Shown here piece after piece: positions 19,617 through 27,589 of a stretch of 64,000 nucleotides of DNA. The notes beneath the pieces were generated by a model. It worked only from the letters and a program-made list of their open reading frames with translations, made no database searches and was not told the origin of the DNA. The position numbers and the translations under genes are program-made. The DNA comes from Trichopria drosophilae (Eukaryota; Arthropoda; Insecta; Hymenoptera; Diapriidae): positions 1,116,001 through 1,180,000 of the forward strand of contig CM059582.1 in assembly GCA_030407085.1 (NCBI GenBank), in the 5' to 3' direction. Each line of letters begins with the position of its first letter. Position 1 is the stretch's first letter.

Positions 19617-20094
19617 AAATAGATCCTTTTATGATAGAAGAAAACTCTTCTATCACTTTTTTATAAACTTCTTTTTTGAACGGTATGGCGCTGGCTACCA
19701 AATCATCCACATTTTGCCAACGCCACTCTTTGAACTCTGGATGATCAGTATAGTTAATATTAATATCCTTATCCTTCCCACAAAATTTCATTAAGAACCA
19801 CCTTTGCTTTTGGCCAGAATACTTCCCATTCCAGCATGTTGGTATAACTTCCTCAGGTAAGTTATAGTATATCCAATCTTTATTTTGAGCCACAACTTCT
19901 GCTTTATCAGTACCAACTTCCTCCAATAGCTCACGTAGCGCTGCCTGCTCTAGCTCTTCACCATCATCAATTCCACCTTGTGGCATCTGCCAATAAGAGT
20001 CACTATCAAAGCGTTTTCCAATAAAAACATCTCCCTGTTTGTTAAATAATATTATGCCAACACAAGGGCGATACTCTTTCTCTTCACTAATCAC
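19606..20094 (-). CDS. rppH: RNA pyrophosphohydrolase (Nudix hydrolase)
   Basis: RppH removes pyrophosphate from the 5' end of mRNA and starts its decay; the rickettsial homologue has also been called an invasion protein. The protein has 162 residues. It begins RPCVGIILFNKQGDVFIGKR and WQMPQGGIDDGEE, and the complete Nudix box ends in LRELLEEVGT. The later YNLPEEVIPTCWNGKYSGQK stretch is specific for RppH. The start is GTG 20094. It is the first gene of the rppH-tatD pair. Confidence 0.93.
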   Translation of the reverse strand: MISEEKEYRPCVGIILFNKQGDVFIGKRFDSDSYWQMPQGGIDDGEELEQAALRELLEEVGTDKAEVVAQNKDWIYYNLPEEVIPTCWNGKYSGQKQRWFLMKFCGKDKDININYTDHPEFKEWRWQNVDDLVASAIPFKKEVYKKVIEEFSSIIKGSIYDS

Positions 20095-20424
20095 AAATAC
20101 TCTCTTTTGCTAAATTATCTATCATAGAAGTTCCAACTACTTTTTTACTATTCATTTTTTCAATAAATTCTTTCCAACTTCCTTTCATTTATAAATATAT
20201 AAAGCTTTATGGTATTTTTCCAATATTGCTAACATATTCTCTCTAATCACAAAAATTTTTTCTCATATTTCACTTGTAACCTCAACGTTTCTGAAATCAA
20301 TAATATCAAATATGATATTATTAAACAGGTTATTGTCTACTATCACCCCATCAATAATATTACATAGCTCTTTTGCAATCGTAAGTTTGCCACTACCAGG
20401 AAATCCGATTAAGTGAATGATCAT
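20095..20424 (-). pseudogene. P-loop ATP-binding protein relic
   Basis: Reading leftward from ATG 20422-20424 gives MIIHLIGFPGSGKLTIAKEL, a nucleotide-kinase-like Walker A motif, then DGVIVDNNLFNNIIFDIIDF and a stop about 54 codons in. A continuation (EKIFVIRENMLAILEKYHKA) can be read in the same frame after the stop. A final short frame, MKGSWKEFIEKMNSKKVVGT, ends at the start of rppH. This looks like a small AAA/kinase-like ATP-binding gene broken by a stop and a deletion. The target of the parent protein is unknown. Confidence 0.55.
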
Positions 20425-20551
20425 ACCATCAGAAAACTATCATATATTACAAATATATGTATTATAAACGTTACACTAGAAGCATATCAAAATAATTCAT
20501 ATTCAGAAATTTTGAGTGTATAATTACAGATAAATTATATAATTTAGAATA

Positions 20552-20869
20552 ATGAATGGTAATACAGAATCAATAAAAAATACAATTGTAGATGTAATAG
20601 ATCAAAACAAAGGTCAAGATATAGTTACTTTTGATGTGCAGAATAAAACTGTCATTGCAAAATATATGATCATTGCATCCGGTGATTCGAGCCGCCATGT
20701 AAAAGCATTAGCTGAGCACGTGATGAAAAATCTCAAGCAATATGATAAAATAGATGTAGAAGGTATGGATGAAGGTAACTGGGTGATTGTGAATTTTCAA
20801 GGTATAATGGTTCACCTATTCAGGCCAGAAGTAAGAGAATATTATAAGATAGAAGAGTTATGGAGTTGA
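20552..20869 (+). CDS. rsfS: ribosomal silencing factor RsfS
   Basis: RsfS binds L14 on the large subunit and blocks subunit joining when nutrients are scarce. The 105-residue protein shows the family core: DIVTFDVQNKTVIAKYMIIA, SGDSSRHVKALAEHVM and EGMDEGNWVIVNFQGIMVHL, ending FRPEVREYYKIEELW. It stands alone between a relic and a palindromic element, so its promoter should be in the AT-rich bases before 20552. Confidence 0.95.
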   Translation: MNGNTESIKNTIVDVIDQNKGQDIVTFDVQNKTVIAKYMIIASGDSSRHVKALAEHVMKNLKQYDKIDVEGMDEGNWVIVNFQGIMVHLFRPEVREYYKIEELWS

Positions 20870-20941
20870 CTAATCCAGGTAGCTGGTATATCCTTGCTCA
20901 AATGTTGTAATTTTGAAGGCAACCCTTATGAAGTTGGTGGT

Positions 20942-21033
20942 GTTATTCCAGTGTTTGACACTGGAATCTAGAAAACTTAATCATAAACGAGCACACTATA
21001 CAACATTTTTAGCGTCAAGCACTGGAATGACGC
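20942..21033. repeat. Wolbachia palindromic element, intergenic
   Basis: The element reads gttattccagtgtttgacac at its left end and aagcactggaatgacgcc at its right end. The inner part, ctagaaaacttaatcataaa, is related to the copies at 1291 and 45645. It lies between rsfS and tyrS, outside any gene. Confidence 0.7.
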
Positions 21034-21072
21034 CATCGTTAACAACACCGTTTACACACAAAATAACATATT

Positions 21073-22335
21073 ATGAAACATAAATCCGAGTTTTTAAACT
21101 TCATTCAAGAAAGAGGATACCTATATCAATGTACAAACATTGATAGGTTAGACCAGCTATTATCACAAGATAATCATATAATTGCATACATTGGGTTTGA
21201 TTGTACGGCACCAAGTTTGCATATTGGCGGTCTCATTCAAATCATGATGCTCCGTCACCTACAAAAATTCGGTTATAAGCCAATAGTTCTACTTGGAGGT
21301 GGCACAACAAAAATTGGTGACCCATCTGGTAAAGACAAAGCAAGAAGCGTCTTGCCGATAGAAGATATCAATCAAAATATACTTGGTATAAAGAAAACCC
21401 TCGAGAAGATGATATCTTTCGATTATGGAAAAACTGGTGCAATCATAGTAAACAACGCAGATTGGTTAGATAACATAAAATATATAGACTTTTTGCGTGA
21501 TATAGGGACACATCTTTCTGTAAATCGCATGTTAGGCTTTGATAGTGTGAAAATTAGGCTAGATAGGGAGCAAAATCTAAGCTTTCTCGAGTTTAATTAC
21601 ATGTTGTTACAAGCCTATGATTTTGTCGAGTTGAATAAAAAATATGGCTGTTGTCTGCAAATTGGAGGGTCGGACCAATGGGGAAATATAGTAAACGGAA
21701 TTGAACTTGGCAAAAAGTTAAATTTACCTGAGCTATTTGGTCTTACCACACCTCTTTTATTAAACGCACAAGGAAAAAAGATGGGCAAAACTGAAAATGG
21801 GGCAGTATGGCTTGATGGCAGTATGCTAAATTCTTATGACTACTGGCAATATTTTCGCGATGTTGATGATCAAGATGTTGGTCGTTTCTTGAGACTTTTC
21901 ACTGATTTACCAATTGATGAAATTAAAAAATTAGAGTCCTTGAAGGATCAAGAAATAAATGAAGCAAAAAAGGTCTTGGCAACAGAAGTAACAAGAATAT
22001 GTCATGGTGATAAAGAAGCAGAAATTGCACAACTTACTGCAATCTCTGCTTTTGAAAATCAAGACAGTTCATTGCTTTCTAGTTACATTATAGCAAAAGA
22101 ACAAGTCGAAAATGGTATACCCTTGATAGACTTGCTATACAACACCGGTTTTGAATCTTCAAAAGGCGCGGCAAAGCGTTTAATACAGAGCAATGGGTGC
22201 AAAGTTAATGATAATACTATAAATGATAGTAACTATATAATAAACTCTGAAAGCTTTAAAGGTCAGCCATTTATCAAATTATCTGCAGGAAAGAAACGTC
22301 ATATTAGAGTTATGGTGGGTGAAGTAAGAAAGTAA
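21073..22335 (+). CDS. tyrS: tyrosyl-tRNA synthetase
   Basis: This class I synthetase charges tRNA-Tyr. It has 420 residues, the usual bacterial TyrRS length. The HIGH-type motif is GFDCTAPSLHIGGLIQIMML, the tyrosine-binding region is FLEFNYMLLQAYDF with QIGGSDQWGNIVNG, and the KMSKS loop reads KKMGKTENGAVWLD. The C-terminal S4-like RNA-binding domain includes AAKRLIQSNGCKVND. It is a single gene with no co-oriented partner. Confidence 0.97.
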   Translation: MKHKSEFLNFIQERGYLYQCTNIDRLDQLLSQDNHIIAYIGFDCTAPSLHIGGLIQIMMLRHLQKFGYKPIVLLGGGTTKIGDPSGKDKARSVLPIEDINQNILGIKKTLEKMISFDYGKTGAIIVNNADWLDNIKYIDFLRDIGTHLSVNRMLGFDSVKIRLDREQNLSFLEFNYMLLQAYDFVELNKKYGCCLQIGGSDQWGNIVNGIELGKKLNLPELFGLTTPLLLNAQGKKMGKTENGAVWLDGSMLNSYDYWQYFRDVDDQDVGRFLRLFTDLPIDEIKKLESLKDQEINEAKKVLATEVTRICHGDKEAEIAQLTAISAFENQDSSLLSSYIIAKEQVENGIPLIDLLYNTGFESSKGAAKRLIQSNGCKVNDNTINDSNYIINSESFKGQPFIKLSAGKKRHIRVMVGEVRK

Positions 22336-22437
22336 ATTTGTCTCTGTTCAGCAGAGTGGTAAAGTAAGGCAGGCGAGAAAAGACAATTATAGGGACAAAT
22401 GGATGTCATTGAAGCAGCTGACACTGTAGCAGAATCG

Positions 22438-23068
22438 CTAGGCAACCCTACTATTGTTAGCAGTTTCTTGTGCTAAGATTGGTTTATCAACTTGAGTATC
22501 AGGCTTTGACAATTTATATATAGCATTGCCAACTATTAGTGCTGTTGCTGTAATTGCAACTACTGCTATAACTATAGGTATTAACTCAGCTGTAATTGCC
22601 TCCGGCTGTAAAAAGTGCTATAGATATAGCAGTGCCTAATAATGCAGTTGCTCCACCGGCAATCCACCCTTTCTTAATTGCTGAACGATTAAGATAGTGT
22701 AAAGGAGTCTCTCCCCACATATCTACTGAATTAACATCGGCACCTTCTTTTATTAGAGCATCTACCATGACCATGTTGTCACATAAAACAGCACCACATA
22801 AAGGAGTCTTTCCTCCTGCACCTTTTTCTATGAGAGCGTTCACTATATTTTCTAGGTTACAGGAAGCAGCTAAATGCAAAAGAGTCACTTTTTCACCATC
22901 TTTAAACACATAATTTATATCAAAGCCAGACTTTTCCCACTCTTCATATTCCTTTGAATATCTTTTCAGCTCATTTTGTATTTTTTCAATTACGTTATCT
23001 TTGCTTAAATCTTTGTCAACATTAACTAAACTCAATAATTCGTGCCAATTTGAAATTTCCATTGCCAT
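22438..23068 (-). pseudogene. ankyrin repeat protein with C-terminal membrane segment, frameshifted
   Basis: ATG 23068 (MAMEISNWHELLSLVN) is preceded by aaaggtaagg, a good ribosome binding site. After a charged N-terminal domain come ankyrin repeats (KVTLLHLAASCNLENIVNAL, KTPLCGAVLCDNMVMVDALI, WGETPLHYLNRSA) and a hydrophobic segment (GATALLGTAISIALFTAGG). The frame then stops at about 22586, but the next frame continues coherently as AITAELIPIVIAVVAITATA and LSKPDTQVDKPILAQETANN to a stop at 22438-22440. A single-base frameshift near 22590 therefore removes a second membrane helix and tail. Ankyrin proteins are common in arthropod Wolbachia and often contact host proteins; no specific target is known here. 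Confidence 0.75.
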
Positions 23069-23184
23069 AACCTTACCTTTAATTTTCAATAATATATTTA
23101 ATTATATGATAAGAAGTCAATTAAAATAAATTACACATACATGGAACTTATCAGATAAATATATAATATGAACTAGATTCCAGC

Positions 23185-23497
23185 GGGCTTTGTTGCATCA
23201 CTATCTATGAAAGGCTAACTATACAAGCAGCTTATTGAAAATCTTATTTTTTGCAATCAATCTGATCAAATTTAAGAATAGTAATTTATTGTTTGTACTA
23301 GTAAATTTAATTCTACTTAAAATAGCTAAAGCATTGAAATTCTTGAATTCTAGCTAGATTAGTGAATGATAGTAAAACTTCTTTTACTTAAATTTAGATA
23401 TTTACTGACTGTCCTTACTATAAATGCTAGAATAATAAGCTATTGATATTCTGCATTTTATCTTTTATTCAACGTAGATAGCGATGCAACAAAGCCC
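23185..23497. mobile_element. 313-bp inverted-repeat (MITE-like) element
   Basis: The left end GGGCTTTGTTGCATCACTAT (23185 on) and the right end ATAGCGATGCAACAAAGCCC (to 23497) are inverted repeats over 23 bp with one mismatch. The interior is AT-rich and has no transposase frame. The GGGCTTTGTTGCATC-type ends are those of IS5-group elements. It is best described as an internally deleted IS or a non-autonomous MITE. No target duplication is visible. Confidence 0.7.
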
Positions 23498-23539
23498 AAT
23501 AGCGTCAACTTAAGGCAAGATGTTAAGGAGTAACATACT

Positions 23540-23960
23540 GTAAAAAATAGGACCTTTGGTTTCTATTTTATTTCAATACTGAAGATATCAGTAAAGCTTA
23601 TCTATTAAGGTGTCACATAGAGGAGTGCTATAAACGACTCAAAGTAGAAGCAGAATTAGAGAATTTTTCTGGGATAAATTTAGAAACAAGAATTTTGTGC
23701 AAACTTGGTCATGTGCAATACTTCATATGTGTGATGCACAAGAACCTTGGAACCCAGATCAAATTGCTGAGTATCGTTTAAATTTTTCAGTTTTATTTGG
23801 TGTAATGAGACAGAAACTTTATCAGGTGCTTATTAGCACCAAAAACTTTCAAGCCCTTTTTAAAATACGCACTAAAGTTAACGTGAAGATTGTATAGCCG
23901 CAATAAAGTAGATAAGCCTAAACGCCATAATGTCTTTAGGAGAGCTTGCTAATTTATTCT
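23540..23960 (+). pseudogene. IS4 family transposase 3' fragment
   Basis: Pieces of the C-terminal part of an IS4-type transposase are spread over two or more frames. SYLLRCHIEECYKRLK-like text is found near 23600, with the YREK-region lysine/arginine pattern. ELENFSGINLETRILCKLGH follows, and then, in another frame, HMCDAQEPWNPDQIAEYRLN with NFSVLFGVMRQKLYQVL. The N-terminal two thirds are absent and there are several frame changes and stops. It is a dead remnant adjoining the 313-bp element. Confidence 0.65.
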
Positions 23961-24031
23961 CTTAAGTTAACGCCATTGCCTGAACCGATACATAAAAAAG
24001 TAGTACTTGCAAGAAAGAGTTGCTTAAGAAA

Positions 24032-24727
24032 TTAATTAACTTTGCTATTTTCTCTAACATACCTAGAAGAAATAGATACATTATCTAATGCACTACTAAT
24101 CCTAGTATTCCTTTCATTAATCGCCGCAGTTGCTTGAAAAGTGGTATAGATATATTGTGGCATGTCATTAATTCGTACTATAATAGAATTAATACATTCA
24201 ATATTACCTTTATGTATAGCGATGCCAAGTGGCGTTAAGCTATACGTCCAACCACCTGGAGAATACAAAGTATTTTTAGCAGTAAGAACTTCTTGCAGCT
24301 TACCATTATTTTGAGCTTGCCTTAAAATAGAATTAACATATTCATTGTTATTTCTATATATAGCAAGGCTAAGCAATGTTAAAATGTATGTCCAATTATT
24401 CAGAATATCTTGCGATATAACATTATTTTGAATCATTGTTGAAATGTAGTTACAAAATTCCTTATTATTTTCATATATGGCAAAGCTAATTGATGTTAAA
24501 ATATGCGTCAGACCATCTTGATAGTTTATAATATTTTCAGTATTAATAATCTCTTGCAGTGTACCGTTATTTTGAGAATATATTAAAATAGAATTAACGC
24601 ATTCGTCATTACATTTGAATATGGCGAGGCTAAGTAGTGTTAAAGTGCGTTCCCCACCTCTTGGAAATCGTGTGGTATATCCTATTGTAAGAACTTTTAG
24701 TAAATCATTTCCTGAAACTGCTTCCAA
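24032..24727 (-). CDS. divergent ankyrin-like repeat protein
   Basis: The 231-residue product consists of four imperfect repeats of about 40-55 residues, each with a core like LTLLSLAIFKCNDECVNSIL, LTSISFAIYENNKEFCNYIS, LTLLSLAIYRNNNEYVNSIL or LTPLGIAIHKGNIECINSII. The TPLxxAIxxGN pattern is that of ankyrin repeats with unusual spacing. The frame begins at a TTG (24727) without a clear ribosome binding site and an in-frame stop lies not far upstream. The 5' end may therefore be lost, or the true start may differ. It may be a host-interacting effector, as proposed for the Wolbachia ankyrin class; that is inference only. Confidence 0.6.
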   Translation of the reverse strand: MEAVSGNDLLKVLTIGYTTRFPRGGERTLTLLSLAIFKCNDECVNSILIYSQNNGTLQEIINTENIINYQDGLTHILTSISFAIYENNKEFCNYISTMIQNNVISQDILNNWTYILTLLSLAIYRNNNEYVNSILRQAQNNGKLQEVLTAKNTLYSPGGWTYSLTPLGIAIHKGNIECINSIIVRINDMPQYIYTTFQATAAINERNTRISSALDNVSISSRYVRENSKVN

Positions 24728-24899
24728 GATATCGCTGATGCTCCTTCCATTCCATATGGATCTTTTTAGCTAAAAATACAAATCTTTTTGTTTTCGTGTT
24801 AAATTTTGATGATTTAGCATATTCTTGTAACCTCGTTTTAAAGTCAGTGCAGTTTAATTATTCTATGTTAGTATAAACCAATAGAAAAAATTTCATCAT

Positions 24900-25919
24900 A
24901 TGTTCTGGAAAAAATTTACACAGGTTAATGAGGAAATCGTAAGAGAGAGCCTAAAAAAGGTTATAGAGAAGAAAAGTGGCAAGAATGTTGGTGTAGTATC
25001 CTCAATTGTTATTAAGGGTAAAGATGTTGCTTTTGCTCTTGAAGTTACTGAGCCAAATGAAGAATTAAGAAAAATTTGTGAGCAAGCTGTTAAGGCGATA
25101 CCGGGAGTAGGAAAGGTTACTGTAGTTGCTACTGGTCAAAAACAAGCTAGGCAACAAAAAGCTAAACTTCATATCGAAGGAGTGAAAAATATAATTGTCG
25201 TTGCTTCTGGTAAAGGAGGTGTGGGTAAGTCGACAGTTGCACTAAATCTAGCTCTTTCGTTAGCAGAATTAAAACATAAAGTTGCGCTAGTTGATGCAGA
25301 TATATATGGTCCTTCGATTCCTAAAATGTTGGGCACTGAGAAATTAAAACCAGAAATACAGAGTGGTAAAGCAATGCCTATAGAGAAACATGGTCTCTAT
25401 ACTATTTCAATTGGCTATTTTATTGATAAGGACCGCGCAGCAATATGGCGTGGACCTATGATCACAAAAGCACTTTACAATTTGCTAATGGAAACAAGGT
25501 GGTCTGATATAGAATATTTAATCATTGATACACCGCCTGGCACTGGCGATGTACATTTAAGTCTGATGGAGAATTTTAGTTTAACTGGAGCAATAATAGT
25601 TTCAACTCCACAGGAGCTTGCTTTAGTCGATGCACAAAAAATTTATGATATGTTCACAAAGCTCAGCGTGCCAATTATCGGCATTGTGGAAAATATGAGC
25701 TATTTTGTTCAAGATAATTCAAAAATACACATATTTGGAAAAGGTGGTGCAAAAAAAATGTCTGAAGAGCTGGGAGTCAAACTCTTGAGCAGAATTCCTC
25801 TAGATCCGCAAATATGTAGTGCTTCTGATTGTGGAAATCCTTCAATACTAAGTGAGGATTTAGTAAGGATTTATGAAGGCATTGCTAAAGATGTTAGGTC
25901 TTTTGTATGCAATCTATAA
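24900..25919 (+). CDS. mrp: iron-sulfur cluster carrier protein Mrp/ApbC
   Basis: This P-loop ATPase of the Mrp/NBP35 family transfers Fe-S clusters to apo-proteins. The 339 residues comprise an N-terminal MIP18-like domain (about 1-85) and the ATPase with deviant Walker A ASGKGGVGKSTVALNLALSL near residue 105. It also has LVDADIYGPSIPKML and YLIIDTPPGTGDVHLSLM. The CxxC ligand pair common in the family is not seen in this copy, whose C-terminal part reads VENMSYFVQDNSKIHIFGKG. Some alphaproteobacterial Mrp proteins also lack the pair. It stands alone between ankyrin and IS relics. Confidence 0.9.
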   Translation: MFWKKFTQVNEEIVRESLKKVIEKKSGKNVGVVSSIVIKGKDVAFALEVTEPNEELRKICEQAVKAIPGVGKVTVVATGQKQARQQKAKLHIEGVKNIIVVASGKGGVGKSTVALNLALSLAELKHKVALVDADIYGPSIPKMLGTEKLKPEIQSGKAMPIEKHGLYTISIGYFIDKDRAAIWRGPMITKALYNLLMETRWSDIEYLIIDTPPGTGDVHLSLMENFSLTGAIIVSTPQELALVDAQKIYDMFTKLSVPIIGIVENMSYFVQDNSKIHIFGKGGAKKMSEELGVKLLSRIPLDPQICSASDCGNPSILSEDLVRIYEGIAKDVRSFVCNL

Positions 25920-26010
25920 AGTTTTTTAAACTACTTTTAAAATAGGTAGAATGTAATTTTAGGTGAATAAAATATTTCAAATGGCAGCAGCTACCTCGTA
26001 TCTGAACAGA

Positions 26011-26462
26011 CAATAGACTTCTTGGATAACTTAAGAAACAAGTAGTAGAAGCAATATTAGAGAAGGTATAAATTTTGAGCAGGTAAGTAAACTTGATGAA
26101 GAGAAGCTTCGAAGACTAAGAGGAGTAAAAAGAAAAATATTGGAAAAATAATAGAAATTTTAATAGAGGAAGAGGCCAAGAAAAAGGCAAGAGGAGGAAA
26201 ACCAAACAATGCATATTTATTAATAGCACTCGAATATTCGTGTAAATACCGTACATATTTCCATATAGCGCAAAGCTATGGAATAAGTGAAAGTTCTTGC
26301 TAACGGCTGAATAGAAGATGCATTGATAAAACATCCAGATTTCAGGAAGATAAAGAGCTATTAAAATTAAATAGGAGTATGCAAAAGTTTTATAAAAAGG
26401 GAATGTTCAACTCCCCCATAGAAGATCAAAAAATATCCTTAGGTTATCCAAGAAGTCTATTG
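26011..26462 (+). mobile_element. IS5-family remnant with inverted repeats
   Basis: CAATAGACTTCTTGGATAAC (26011-26030) is repeated in exact inverted form at 26443-26462, with further imperfect matching on both sides. Between them is the N-terminal part of an IS5-group transposase: DEEKLRRLRGVKRKILEKII, ILIEEEAKKKARGGKPNNAY and YRTYFHIAQSYGISESSC. Stops and shifts follow, and the catalytic half is missing. At about 452 bp this is roughly half of a complete element, so it is an internally deleted, inactive copy. Confidence 0.75.
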
Positions 26463-26470
26463 TTAGTAAA

Positions 26471-26495
26471 CATAAAAGGCTATTTGCCTTTTTAT
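26471..26495 (-). terminator. hairpin terminator downstream of the DNA glycosylase gene
   Basis: CATAAAAGGC, loop TATTT, then GCCTTTTTATG form a stem with A and T runs on both sides. On the leftward strand the A-run on the left becomes a T-run after the stem, so this can terminate the 3-methyladenine glycosylase transcript, which ends at 26505. Confidence 0.6.
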
Positions 26496-26504
26496 GCAGG
26501 AGGT

Positions 26505-27059
26505 CTAATATTTATTGTTGAGTGTGATTTTAGGCATTTCTGCTAAAACGCAACTTTTAAATCGCCAAAATTTCTCCTTGCCTTTACTAATTCCGATTCT
26601 TGGAGTGCACACATAATCTGGTTTGAGGTGATATTCATAGAGACAAAATTCATGACTTATAGTAAGGTCTTGTTTATTATGTTCTTTTGTAATGTTTAAT
26701 TTTTTGCACAGTATGCCTGGCCCGCCTAAATTTGCTTCAAGCGGTTCAGTGAGCTTTAATCCTCGTATTAACGCTGCTGCTGGGAATCCTTCTGCTTCTG
26801 TTACAATATTTAGACAATAGTACATTCCATATATAAAATATACGTACGAAAACCCTGGCGTACCAAACATTACTGAGGTTCGATTAGTATAGCCCCTTGC
26901 TGCATGACAAGCTGGGTCATCCATTCCTATATACGCTTCAACTTCAGTTATTATTCCACTAAAATTAGAAAATTTCAGCATCTTCCCTAGCAGCTCCCCA
27001 GCTACGGTTAAAGTTGGCCGTTCATAGAAATTTCTTGGTAATATTGTGTTATTCATCAT
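26505..27059 (-). CDS. 3-methyladenine DNA glycosylase (AAG/MPG family)
   Basis: This monofunctional glycosylase removes alkylated purines to start base excision repair. The 184 residues match the bacterial AAG family: FYERPTLTVAGELLGKML, the catalytic-region glutamate in GIITEVEAYIGMDDPACHA, RTSVMFGTPGFSYVYFIYGM and the ending RIGISKGKEKFWRF. Two adjacent ATG codons serve as possible starts. The gene is flanked by an IS5 relic on one side and an IS110 region on the other but is itself intact. Confidence 0.93.
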   Translation of the reverse strand: MMNNTILPRNFYERPTLTVAGELLGKMLKFSNFSGIITEVEAYIGMDDPACHAARGYTNRTSVMFGTPGFSYVYFIYGMYYCLNIVTEAEGFPAAALIRGLKLTEPLEANLGGPGILCKKLNITKEHNKQDLTISHEFCLYEYHLKPDYVCTPRIGISKGKEKFWRFKSCVLAEMPKITLNNKY

Positions 27060-27124
27060 AGAAGTACAAGTTACTTACATTTGTAAGCAAGTTATACTAT
27101 TTTTGCTTTTTCTTATTTATTTAG

Positions 27125-27586
27125 TCAAGAGCATCTCTGAGAAGTAGAAGTTGGTGTTGTTGTCACATTTGTTACATCCGTTGAAGGCTGCTGTAAAACC
27201 TTGACTGATTCAGAGCTCTTTTGTTGCAATTGCGGTACTAACGCTTCATATAAAGATTTTGGCTCACGTCTCTTACCTATTTTGACTTCTTTATTTGCAT
27301 GCAACTGCTCTGCAGTAACACCGTTGCCTTCAAGGAGAGTTACACCATTCTTACCATCAATGTTAACTTTAATTTTGCATTCTCTTCCATCAACATACCA
27401 CTTTAAAGTCATTTCATATAACCCGCTAATTATTTCATAAACTCTTTCCTGATTATCACTATTATTATTAATATAGCAACATGCCCCTCTCTTTTTTTCT
27501 TGATTAGGATGACAAAATGTAATTGTTCTTACACCATACTCTTTACATATACTACCACCTAGCATCGAACAAAATGAATCTGTCAA
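27125..27586 (-). CDS. hypothetical protein, probably 5'-truncated by IS110
   Basis: The frame (153 codons from a TTG at 27586) encodes a cysteine-containing N-terminal part (SFCSMLGGSICKEYG, RGACCYINNN). A lysine-rich middle follows, and then a Thr/Ser-rich tail (TDVTNVTTTPTSTSQ). No ATG start with a ribosome binding site is visible, and the IS110-type sequence begins immediately upstream, so the original 5' end may have been removed by the insertion. I recognise no family. Confidence 0.45.
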   Translation of the reverse strand: MTDSFCSMLGGSICKEYGVRTITFCHPNQEKKRGACCYINNNSDNQERVYEIISGLYEMTLKWYVDGRECKIKVNIDGKNGVTLLEGNGVTAEQLHANKEVKIGKRREPKSLYEALVPQLQQKSSESVKVLQQPSTDVTNVTTTPTSTSQRCS

Positions 27587-27589
27587 ACC

